Origin: JBGPTK01 sp963797765 | Lineage (GTDB): Bacteria > Acidobacteriota > Terriglobia > Acidiferrales > UBA7541 | Direction of reading: 5' to 3' | NCBI GenBank assembly: GCA_963797765.1 | Contig: CAWCQU010000004.1 | Location: 186,001-250,000, forward strand | Length of the DNA: 64,000 bases | Program-made: the position numbers and the translations under genes | Notes under the pieces: model-generated | What the model was told of the DNA's origin: nothing | What the model saw: only the letters and a program-made list of their open reading frames with translations | The model's database searches: none | Part shown: piece after piece, positions 9,104 to 18,039 of the stretch | How the letters are laid out: the number at the start of each line of letters is the position of its first letter | Numbering within the stretch: the first letter of the stretch is position 1

Positions 9104-10078
9104 TTAATTTCCGATTTCTTTTTCCTGCGTCAACTCCACGAAAACATCCTCCAGGCTGGCCCCGCCAATTTCCACGTGCAGCACTTTGCCTTTCTTCGCC
9201 AGCTCACCCACAATCTCGATCACGCGTCCTTCGTCCGATTTCAACGCCAGTTCAAGCGTGTTCTGATTGATGTTCGATCGCAGCGGAGCCAGCCGCGCTA
9301 CGTCCTCCTCAAGCGAAGCGGGCAGCGCATCAAATGTGATTGCGATTTCATAAACGCCCGCCGAAAGCAATTTCAGGGAGTGCAGATCGCCGCGCGCCAC
9401 TTGTTTGCCTTTGTTGATGATCAGGATGTCGTCGCACAAATCCTCCGCTTCGCTCAGGATTTGTGTAGTCAGCACGATCGTTCGGCCGGCGGCCGCCTCT
9501 TCGCGCAAATAGCCCATCACGGCGCGCTTCAGAATCGGATCCATGCCGGTCGAGAATTCATCCAGAAAAATTACCGGAGTTTTCACCATGAATATCTTGG
9601 CCACCTGCACGCGCCGCCGGAATCCGCCGCTCAGGTCTTGCGCTTTGCGGTCCGCTTCCGGTCCCAGGTGGAATCGCTCCATTACGTCGGCGGCGCGGCG
9701 GCGCGCCTCCGCGGCGCTCAGGCCGTGGAATCGCGCGAAGGTAAGCAGGTTATCCCGCACGCTCAAAAATAATTCGACGGCCGTCTCCTGGATCACCATC
9801 GAGATTCTGCGGCGGACTTCCAACGGTTGTGCGGCCACGTCGAAACCTTCAATCCGCGCTTGTCCGCCGGTCGGAACCAGCAGCGTGGAAAGCATTTTCA
9901 GAAGCGTCGTTTTTCCGGCCCCGTTTGGACCCAGCAAACCGAAAATGACGCCGCGCGGCACGCTAAAACTGATTCCGTTCACGGCATGCACAGGCGGGCT
10001 GGCTGTTCGCCACCCGGCAAACCCGCGCGGTTGATAGACTTTTTCCAAATTCTCCACTTCGAGTGCAAATTCGCTCAT
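9104..10078 (-). CDS. ABC transporter ATP-binding protein (DrrA-like)
   Basis: Energises export through the adjacent permease. 324 residues: Walker A 'GPNGAGKT' at 50-57, ABC signature 'LSGGFRRR' at 149-156, Walker B 'VIFLDE' at 169-174 with the catalytic Glu174, followed by 'FSTGMDP'. The C-terminal 80 residues form the extra domain seen in DrrA/NodI-type ATPases, ending in 'SLEDVFVELT'. Two-gene operon with the permease. Divergent from the M20 peptidase at 10240, with promoter elements in the 160-base gap. Confidence 0.93.
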   Translation of the reverse strand: MSEFALEVENLEKVYQPRGFAGWRTASPPVHAVNGISFSVPRGVIFGLLGPNGAGKTTLLKMLSTLLVPTGGQARIEGFDVAAQPLEVRRRISMVIQETAVELFLSVRDNLLTFARFHGLSAAEARRRAADVMERFHLGPEADRKAQDLSGGFRRRVQVAKIFMVKTPVIFLDEFSTGMDPILKRAVMGYLREEAAAGRTIVLTTQILSEAEDLCDDILIINKGKQVARGDLHSLKLLSAGVYEIAITFDALPASLEEDVARLAPLRSNINQNTLELALKSDEGRVIEIVGELAKKGKVLHVEIGGASLEDVFVELTQEKEIGN

Positions 10079-10151
10079 CGCCTCTCCCGATTCCTTGCAG
10101 CAAACACAATTCGCGGTTTCGCCGCGATGCGCTTGAGTTTAGAAAAGTTAG

Positions 10152-10179
10152 TTGCCGATTGGATTTCAAAAACTATAAT
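10152..10179 (+). promoter_or_regulatory. Probable sigma-70 promoter of the M20 peptidase gene
   Basis: TTGCCG at 10152-10157 and a perfect TATAAT at 10174-10179 are separated by 16 bases. A start near 10186 leaves a leader of about 54 bases before ATG 10240, which has a GAGGAGA ribosome site just upstream. Confidence 0.55.
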
Positions 10180-10239
10180 GAGCACCCTGCCGGGCGCTTC
10201 ACTCGCTGGAGGCCAGCGATAATTTAGAGGAGAATCTGG

Positions 10240-11818
10240 ATGATCCGCATAGGCTTTCTACTCTTGTTGCTGACGGGAATAATCTATCCAGCCGAAGCTC
10301 AAAAGTCAAACACGCCCGTAACTGGCTCCGCGAGCACAAACATGCCCGCGGCAGCGCACGTAGCTTCCGCCGTGCGCGCATACCGGCAGGCCAACGAACA
10401 CGCCATCATCGACGAATTCGTCTCGCTGCTCTCCATTCCCAATACCGCTTCGGACGCGGCCAACATCCAAAAAAATGCCACCAGGCTTGTTGCGATGCTC
10501 GAACAGCGCGGAATTCGCGCGCAATTGCTGCCGATTTCCGGACGCGGCCCTGTCGTATTCGGCGAGCTCACCACGCCCGGCGCGAAACGCACTCTAATTT
10601 TTTACGCGCACTACGACGGCCAACCCATCGAACCCGGCAAGTGGACCGGCACTGACCCTTTCGTCCCGGCCCTGCGCAGCGATTCCATCGACGCAGGCGG
10701 CAAGCTGATTGCATTTCCGTCGCCGGGTACACCGTATGAAGACGATTGGCGCATCTACGCGCGATCCGCTGGCGATGACAAGGCACCCATCGTCGCCGTT
10801 CTTGCCGCGATTGACGCATTGCGCGCGAATAAAATTCCACTCTCCGTCAATCTGAAACTGATCCTCGAAGGGGAAGAAGAAGCCGGCTCGACGCACCTCG
10901 AATCCACTCTGTTGGCCCATCGCGATTTGTTGGCTGGCGATCTGCTGATCGCCGCCGATGGTCCCGTGCATCAAAGCGGCCGCCCGCTGGTTTGTTTTGC
11001 CAATCGTGGCTCGGTTCCTGTCTCGATAACGGTCTACGGTCCTTTGCACTCTCTTCACAGCGGCCACTATGGCAACTGGGTTCCGAATCCCGCCATGCGG
11101 CTGGCCCAATTGCTTGCCAGCATGAAGGACGCCGATGGCCACGTGCTTGTGGAAGGATTTTACGATGGCGTCGTACCTCCCGGCCCTACTGAGCGCCGCG
11201 CCATGGAGCAAGCTCCGGCGTACGACGGGGAACTATTGCGAGACTTCGAAATAAGCCGGACCCGATGGCGGCGGTAAGAAACTGCTCGAAATGATCATGC
11301 AGCCTTCGCTGAATGTTGACGGCCTGGAAAGCGGATGGACGGGCGCGCAAGCCAAAACCATTATTCCCGATCGCGCTGTCGCCTCGCTCGATCTGCGACT
11401 GGTAAAAAATATTCAACCGCAGCAACAATTCGACCGCCTCGTCGCGCACATTCGCAAACAGGGATATTTCGTAATCGATCGCGAGCCAACCCGCGAGGAA
11501 CGGCTGAAATATCCGAGGATCGCCACGGTCACACGCGAAGGAGGCTATCCTGCGTGGGGCACATCGATGGATTTGCCTGTCTCTCAGGCGTTGGTGAACG
11601 TGGCGAACGAAGCCACCGGCGGCACTCTCGTCGTGTTGCCGTTGATGGGCGGCAGCACGCCCATGTACATCTTTGAAAATTTGGGATTGCCCGTGATCAG
11701 CGTTCCCATCGCCAATTACGACGACAATCAGCACAGCCCCAATGAAAATCTCCGCCTCGGCCAATTCTGGCGAGGCATCGAACTGTTCGCCGCGCTCCTC
11801 GCCGATTTGAACTGGTGA
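10240..11818 (+). CDS. Secreted M20-family metallopeptidase, interrupted by one frameshift
   Basis: Zinc peptidase of the M20/ArgE/DapE family, presumably a dipeptidase. It opens with a signal peptide (residues 1-20, hydrophobic core 'GFLLLLLTGII', cleavage near 'AEA-Q'). Metal-site segments: 'HYDGQP' at 124-129, the bridging Asp near 180 ('SAGDDKAP') and 'EGEEEAGS' at 210-217. The frame stops at 11277, but the protein continues from about 11255 in the next frame ('GPDGGGKKLLEMIMQPSLNVDG') to the stop at 11818, total about 525 residues, normal for this group. One base gained near 'GAAATAAGCC' explains the break. Sequence error or a recent inactivation. Confidence 0.85.
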
Positions 11819-11824
11819 GCTAAG

Positions 11825-11856
11825 GCGCAACGGGCGCAGCAAGCAGCGCCCCTACA
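11825..11856. repeat. Short palindromic repeat between convergent genes
   Basis: GGGCGC (11832-11837) and GCGCCC (11846-11851) form a perfect stem with an 8-base loop, placed between the convergent ends of the M20 and trpG genes. No T-run follows, so a classical intrinsic terminator is doubtful. It looks like a dispersed hairpin element that may still protect or end both transcripts. Confidence 0.45.
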
Positions 11857-11870
11857 TTCAATATTTACTC

Positions 11871-12434
<564 letters not shown>

Positions 12435-12460
12435 GGATGCCAAGCTTCTGTAGTTATCCC

Positions 12461-13976
12461 TTAGATTCTTTTCGACGATGCTTTTCTGGTTCTCAGCGTG
12501 CCGGCATTCCGCGCTTCCGCCACTTCCAATGCCCGCAAGGGAGCCCGCGCTTTATTTACGCATTCCTCGTACTCTCGCTCCGGAACGGAATCAGCCACAA
12601 TTCCGGCGCCCGCCTGCACGTACGCATGTCCATTCTTCAAAACCAAGCGTACGCAGGCCGATGCACGAATCCAAATTGCCCGAAAAATCGAGATACAAAA
12701 TCGCGCCGCCATAAATTCCGCGCCTTGTGGGCTCGAGCTCGTCGATAATTTCCATCGCGCGCACTTTCGGCGCTCCGGAAAGCGTTCCCGCGGGAAAACA
12801 CGCCATCAGCGTATCGAAACAATCCACGTCGTCGCGCAGCCGTCCGCGCAAATTCGAAACCAGGTGCATCACGTGCGAATAGCGCTCCACGTACATCAAT
12901 TTCTCGACGCACACGGAGCCGTATTCGCACACGCGGCCGATGTCATTGCGGCCCAGGTCCACCAGCATGATGTGCTCCGCGCGCTCTTTGGGATCCTTCA
13001 CGAATGCCGCTTCGATTTCGCGGTCTTCTTTCTCATTGTGCCCGCGCGGTTTTGTACCTGCGATCGGACGGTAAAAAACATCGCGTCCCTGCACCTTCAC
13101 CAGCATTTCCGGCGAACTGCCCACCACGTCCACGTCTCCCAGCCGGAGAAAATACATGTAAGGCGAAGGATTGATCACTCGAAGTGCGCGATAGATTTCG
13201 AAGGCGTCAGCATTGGTTTGCGTTTCAAATCGCTGGCTCGGCACCACCTGAAAAATATCGCCCGCGCGAATATAGCTCTGGGCCTTGCGCACCGCGGCAA
13301 TGAACTGCGGCTTCGTGAAATTGGAATTCACCTTCACACGGCCGCGGCTTCGCGGCGCGCGCTGCCGCGGCAGCGGCCCTTCCAGTTCGCGCCGGGTGCG
13401 CCCGATTTCGCGCACCGCGGCATCGTATTTTGCCCGCAGGCTTCCGTCGCCTTTCGTGAAGACGTTGCGCACGATCCACAGGCGATGCTGCACGTGATCG
13501 AAGACCACAAGCCCCAGATAAAACATCAATGTCGAATCGGCGAGTTTCAAATCGTCGCGTCCGCTCGCGGGAATGCGTTCGATCAACCGCACCATGTCGT
13601 ACGCGCAGTATCCGATCGCGCCGGCAATCAACGGCGGCAATCCCGGCACGCGCACGGGCCGGTAGCGCTGGACCAGCCCGCGCAAAATTTCAAACGGATC
13701 GCCCGCCATTTCCTCGCGCGCGCCGTTGCGTTCGATTTCGCAGGAACGCCCTCGCGAGCGGAACACTTCCTCGGGATTTGCTCCGATGAACGTGTACCGC
13801 GCGATCGTTTCGCCGCCTTCCACACTTTCCAGCAGGCAGGAATAGCGCGTGTCGCGCGCCAGGCGCAGATATGCGCCGACCGGTGTGAGCAAATCCGCGG
13901 TCACGGTTTCGTATACCGGAACCAGGTTGCCCTGCCGCGCGAGTTTGCAAAATGTTTTGTAATTTGGCTGGATCAT
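12461..13976 (-). CDS. trpE: Anthranilate synthase component I, frameshifted near the C-terminus
   Basis: Converts chorismate to anthranilate, the first committed step to tryptophan. From ATG 13976 the first 445 residues read normally: the N-terminal domain with 'LLESVEGGETIARYTFIG' and the chorismate-binding domain with 'FQVVPSQRFE', 'PIAGTKPRG', 'EHIMLVDLGRNDIGRV', 'FPAGTLSGAPKVRAMEII' and 'RRGIYGGAI'. At about 12646 the frame shifts and ends in junk at 12591, while the correct ending ('VLKNGHAYVQAGAGIVADSVP') continues in another frame to TAA at 12461. Full length about 505 residues, as expected. Removing one base in 'CTTGGTTTTG' restores it. All catalytic segments precede or flank the break. 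The partner trpG follows directly. Confidence 0.93.
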
Positions 13977-14026
13977 TTATTCGTGCTAAGAAAATCGCTG
14001 CTACGAGTGATTGGAAAATATTTCGT

Positions 14027-14061
14027 GATCCCTCGGCCCAAATGCAGGGCCTCGGGATGAC
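14027..14061. repeat. Second copy of the dispersed palindromic repeat
   Basis: Read on the minus strand it is GTCATCCCGAGGCCC, a 7-base loop, then GGGCCGAGGGAT; ATCCC pairs with GGGAT and GGCCC with GGGCC. Same design as 3480-3513. It occupies the 181-base gap between aroDE and trpE. Confidence 0.55.
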
Positions 14062-14157
14062 TTCGTTCGTTGATGCCGGCCCAATTGTTCTTTTCTCGGC
14101 GCTCCGTGCTTGGCTCTTTGCTTCTTATTCTTGACTGCGCATTCTGTTGTCTTCTCT

Positions 14158-15654
14158 CTATTTTTTTAACGCGTCGAGCACCGCTCGCCTCATTGCGGAT
14201 TCGGGCGCGCTCTTGCCGGTCCAAATCTCGAACTGCGCCATGCCTTGTGCCAGAAACATTTCCAGACCTGAAACCGTTTCGATGCCGCGCCGCTCGGCGA
14301 GTTGCATCAATTTCGTTTTCAACGGCCGGTAAACAATATCGAACAGCAGCCGGCAATTCAGCTCGGCGGATTCAAGCGGCGATTCTTCCGAATGCGGATA
14401 CATCCCCACCGGCGTTGCATTCACGATCAAGTCGAATTCTTCGCGCTGCAACTGCGGGCGAGAAATCGCTTCCCCGCCAACCGCCCGCGCGAGTGCTTTT
14501 GCGCGCTGGGGCCGCCGGGCGCAAATGCTGACAAATGGGCCTTCGCGGGCGAGCGCAAAGGCCGCGGCTCGCGCGGCGCCGCCGGCGCCGAGGATCAAAA
14601 CGCGAGCCCCAGACAAGGCGATTCTGTGTTTCAGCGCGCGCAATACACCGAGGTAATCGGTATTGTAACCGTGTAGAGCTCGGCCACGCACGATCACTGT
14701 ATTCACCGCACCAATCTCCATCGCGAGCGGATCGCAATGCCTCAAAAATCGCATGATTTGCTGTTTGTACGGAATCGTCACACTGAACCCGGAAATCCCC
14801 AACGGCTGGAGCGCTTTCACGAAATCGGGCAGTTCGCGCACCTGAAAAGGCAAAAACACCGCGTTCACCTTGCGAGCCGCGAAAGCCGCATTTTGCATTC
14901 GAGGCGAAAGTGAATGGCTGACGGGATTGCCAATCACTCCGAAGACTCGCGTTCGCGAGTTCAGATTGCCGGCACGATAGACCCGCTTGAATTCCTCAAG
15001 AGACACCTGGCCAGGCGCGGTGGAATTCTCGACTGGGGCGTAGGCTAATGCGCTGCCCGCCCGGAGGGCCAGAACCCGCGCAGGGAATCCCGCTTCGCCC
15101 ATGGGAATCGCAATAATATTGCTTTTGCCGCGCGTCAAACGCAAAACTCGCAAACTGTCTGCAATGGTCTCGCAGTGCGTGGCCACTTTCACGACCGTCC
15201 CGCTCGCTCGTTCCAGTTGCCTGACCATGGCCTTCAGGTTCCCTGGTGTCTCTTCGAAATTATGGTAGGAGACCACTCGGCCACCGGGCCCGAGAAGTTG
15301 GCTGAGGCCCCCCGCGCGTAGTTGCCGGGCGGACTCGATTTCGACGTCAGCCCAGGAGCATCCGCATTCGATTGCGAGGCGCAGGATGGCCAATTGATTT
15401 ACCACGCTCCCGGCAAATTTGCCTCCGGCCTCGATTCTTCGGCAGGTGGCAAGAAGAGTCGTACCATTGCGATGCCGCTGCCCTCTCAGCCATGCCAGGA
15501 AGCGAGTCAACTCGCGCTCGTTGCGCAGCCAATCGAATCGAAGTTCGACGGTCTTCGTAAGTGTCAGAGCCAGTTGGAGTTGGCTCCGCATACCTCTGGC
15601 ATCCGCAGAGGCCACTACACCGCAAACCTTGTCCCGCCATAAAAGGCTTCGCAT
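14158..15654 (-). CDS. aroDE: Bifunctional type I 3-dehydroquinate dehydratase / shikimate dehydrogenase
   Basis: Two consecutive shikimate-pathway steps on one 498-residue chain. Residues 1 to about 215 form a type I dehydroquinase: catalytic His131 in 'SYHNFEETP' and the Schiff-base Lys156 in 'VVKVATH'. Residues about 236-498 form shikimate dehydrogenase: 'GVIGNPVSHSLSPRMQN' (239-255), catalytic Lys297 in 'TIPYKQ', 'GAVNT', 'NTDYLG' and the NADP site 'GAGGAARA'. Fused aroDE occurs in plants, Chlamydiae and several other bacterial groups. It lies 181 bases upstream of trpE on the same strand, so chorismate supply and use are clustered. Confidence 0.95.
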   Translation of the reverse strand: MRSLLWRDKVCGVVASADARGMRSQLQLALTLTKTVELRFDWLRNERELTRFLAWLRGQRHRNGTTLLATCRRIEAGGKFAGSVVNQLAILRLAIECGCSWADVEIESARQLRAGGLSQLLGPGGRVVSYHNFEETPGNLKAMVRQLERASGTVVKVATHCETIADSLRVLRLTRGKSNIIAIPMGEAGFPARVLALRAGSALAYAPVENSTAPGQVSLEEFKRVYRAGNLNSRTRVFGVIGNPVSHSLSPRMQNAAFAARKVNAVFLPFQVRELPDFVKALQPLGISGFSVTIPYKQQIMRFLRHCDPLAMEIGAVNTVIVRGRALHGYNTDYLGVLRALKHRIALSGARVLILGAGGAARAAAFALAREGPFVSICARRPQRAKALARAVGGEAISRPQLQREEFDLIVNATPVGMYPHSEESPLESAELNCRLLFDIVYRPLKTKLMQLAERRGIETVSGLEMFLAQGMAQFEIWTGKSAPESAMRRAVLDALKK

Positions 15655-15736
15655 TTCGTCTATATGTCCCTTCTACTATGGGTTTAGGGCTTCTACCATG
15701 TGGTGTACAAAGTGTAAAGCGTCCCTCGGCACTGTA

Positions 15737-15765
15737 TTGACGCCCTCTGGACCATTTGCTACGTT
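15737..15765 (+). promoter_or_regulatory. Probable promoter of the exported protein gene
   Basis: TTGACG (15737-15742) and TACGTT (15760-15765) are 17 bases apart. A start near 15772 gives a leader of about 50 bases ending in AAGGAG before ATG 15822. Confidence 0.45.
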
Positions 15766-15821
15766 CAGATCGAAGGTGTGTTCTCCAGTTTCCGCGTCTA
15801 GGCACCCAAGGAGTCAGCTCT

Positions 15822-16709
15822 ATGCGAAGCACCATCGTGTCACGAAATCTGGCTATTGGCCTGTTCGCAACGGTCTCCGCCCTGCTAGCGGGCGCGCTGG
15901 CGCCGCCAGCAGCCTCCCAGATCGCGCACGCACCTATTCCGGCGGACATGAATTGCTCCGGGATTTATACAACCGAGGCTGTGCCCCGGGAGACCTTCCT
16001 GATCACCGGAGAAGAATCCAATTTCCGGATTACCTTCGAGGAAGGCGACATCGTTTACATCAATAAGGGCGCCGACCAGGGCGTAAAGGTTGGCGACGAG
16101 TTCCGGGTGATGCGCGTGGCCACGTTCGCTCCGACATTTAAGTGGTTTTCGTGGCAGAACTCCCTGATGCACGCCATGGGCACGCCTTGGGAAGATGAGG
16201 GGCGGCTGCGGGTCTTGGTTACTCACCCCAAAGTTTCTACCGCTCAGATCGTTGAATCTTGTTCGTGGATGCAGCGCGGCGACATTGTAGTTCCCTTCGC
16301 CGATCGCCCAACGCCTTCGTTGAAGCCCGATGAAAAATTTGATCGCTATGCGCCTCCCAGTGGAAAGGCAACGGCTATGGTGGTGATGGGAAAGGGATTC
16401 ACCAGCCTGCATGGAACGAACAGCATTGTTTATGTAAATCTGGGAAGCGCGCAAGGCGTAAAAGTGGGCGATTATTTGCGCGTGTTCCGATACCAGGACA
16501 CGCATTCCGAAACAGTTTATGAAACGCCCCGCCAGGCGTTCGACATGTACGGCTTCGGGAGCGTTCCCTTGCAATATTCGTCTAAAGATATTCCGAGGGC
16601 CGTCCTGGGAGAAGGCATCGTGCTGCGGACGTCTCCCAATTCTTCGACGATTCTGATTACGTTTTCGCTTCGCGACATTTATTCCGGCGATTACATCGAG
16701 ATCGAATAA
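15822..16709 (+). CDS. Exported protein with two related beta-rich modules, function unknown
   Basis: 295 residues from ATG 15822, chosen because AAGGAG lies upstream and a signal peptide follows at once (hydrophobic 'LAIGLFATVSALLAGALA', cleavage near 'AAS-Q'). The mature part has an internal duplication: 'YINKGADQGVKVGDEFRVMR' in the first half and 'YVNLGSAQGVKVGDYLRVFR' in the second, each about 80-100 residues apart from similar flanks. The G-x-x-x-G-V-K-x-G-D motif recalls the C-terminal domain of the flagellar protein FlgT and related periplasmic modules, but no flagellar genes are nearby. Product and role unassigned. Confidence 0.7.
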   Translation: MRSTIVSRNLAIGLFATVSALLAGALAPPAASQIAHAPIPADMNCSGIYTTEAVPRETFLITGEESNFRITFEEGDIVYINKGADQGVKVGDEFRVMRVATFAPTFKWFSWQNSLMHAMGTPWEDEGRLRVLVTHPKVSTAQIVESCSWMQRGDIVVPFADRPTPSLKPDEKFDRYAPPSGKATAMVVMGKGFTSLHGTNSIVYVNLGSAQGVKVGDYLRVFRYQDTHSETVYETPRQAFDMYGFGSVPLQYSSKDIPRAVLGEGIVLRTSPNSSTILITFSLRDIYSGDYIEIE

Positions 16710-16806
16710 TTCGAGATCGCTCTGCCGGCTCACTTGTTTCATTCGCGGGAGCGCGGTGGAGCGCTTTTCCGCGAGCTGCAATTCGATCGCGCGGCGCGAA
16801 TAGCCA

Positions 16807-17761
16807 TCAATGACGCGTTCGGCACTTCGAATCAAAATGCCGCACTAGTTTCTCCAGGTAAGTTGCGAACGGCGTGTAGTCCATTCCCATCTCAATTTTG
16901 CTTCGCGTGTTATCGACCGAAGACATCCAGGGATCGCTAAATGGCGAGCAGCCGGGAAGCAATCCGGCTTCAATCCAGTTTTTCACGCGCGAGCCGCACG
17001 GATCGAAACGGCCGGCCCATCCTATCCGCGAGAGCCTTCAAGAATTCTTCCAGCGAAATCGTTTCATCCTGAGAAATGTTATAGGCGCGTCCGATTCCCG
17101 TGCCGCTTGAAGCCAGCCGCATAATCGCCTGAATCACGTCTTCCCCGTAAACATGGCGCAGCGGAAGGTCGTTTCCTTCCGGCAGCAGGATCGGCCCGCC
17201 ATCCCGCATCCGCAACCAGTAACCGTAAATGCGGTCGTAGTGGTCGCGCTCGCTGTTCACCATCGGCAATCGAAGGATGGTGACTGGAAATTTTCGTTCT
17301 TCCCAGCCCTGCATCAACACATCTTCCGCCGCCCGTTTTTCCACTCCATAAATCCAGTTGGAATGATCCAGCGTGTTCGATTCCGGCGGCGCGGGCATCA
17401 CTGGACCCGGATAATCTTCCTCACGGAATGGCCGCCGCAATCCGGTGCGCACCAGATAGACCTGGCCCGTGCTGATGAAAACGTAACGACGGATGCGGCC
17501 TGAAAATAAATCGACCACTGGCTGGGCATCGGGCCCGTTATAAAGAGTCGTGTCCACAACCAAATCAAATTCGCGGCCGCCGACGGCAGCTCGTAACTGC
17601 TGCTGGTCGGATCGATCTCCGTGAAGCGTTTCTATTTGGTCCGGCAAATCAGCATGAGTGATCCCGCGATGGAAGATCGAGACTTGATATCCGGCTTGCA
17701 ACAATGCCGGGACCAGCGAAGGCCCCAGGTTTCGCGTTCCGCCGATCACGAGTGCGCGCAT
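16807..17761 (-). CDS. NAD-dependent epimerase/dehydratase (extended SDR), C-terminus frameshifted
   Basis: The Rossmann start 'MRALVIGGTRNLGPSLV' (GGTRNLG, residues 7-13), 'DTTLYNG', 'YVFISTGQVY' and 'LRLPMVNSERDHYDR' place it in the extended SDR group near CSP41-like proteins. The frame stops at 16970 after 263 residues. A different frame continues from the A5 run at about 16980 with 'KNWIEAGLLPGCSPFSDPWMSSVDN' (in parts) and 'YTPFATYLEKLVRHFDS' to TGA at 16807-16809, the usual ending of this family, for about 318 residues. One indel in 'GTGAAAAACTGG' explains the break. Substrate unknown, probably a nucleotide sugar or similar. Confidence 0.82.
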
Positions 17762-18039
17762 CCAGCTAGTCTACGGCAAGAATCGCGGTCAAAATATAAA
17801 TTCGCCAAACGACCCGCAGAACTATTGGGAAGTGGTTCAGTTTCCAACAAGCGCGCTTACCTGACATTAGATCCAAGCGCGGCGAGAGCATTCGTCGGCA
17901 TCAGTTTCGGTTGTATAGCGCCCAGGCTGCAAGACGAATCAAGCGAGGGGAGCGTCTAATACGGCAGGAAGCAGTCACAATTTTGCCGGATTGGGGAACT
18001 CAAGGCGACCCAGCTTCGTACAGGATTGAGGGGTGCGGA

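Noticed and set aside
12498..14060. Long plus-strand open frame of about 520 codons
   Set aside because: It is the antisense of trpE, rich in His, Arg and Ala with no family-like segments; the minus-strand reading has clear chorismate-binding motifs.
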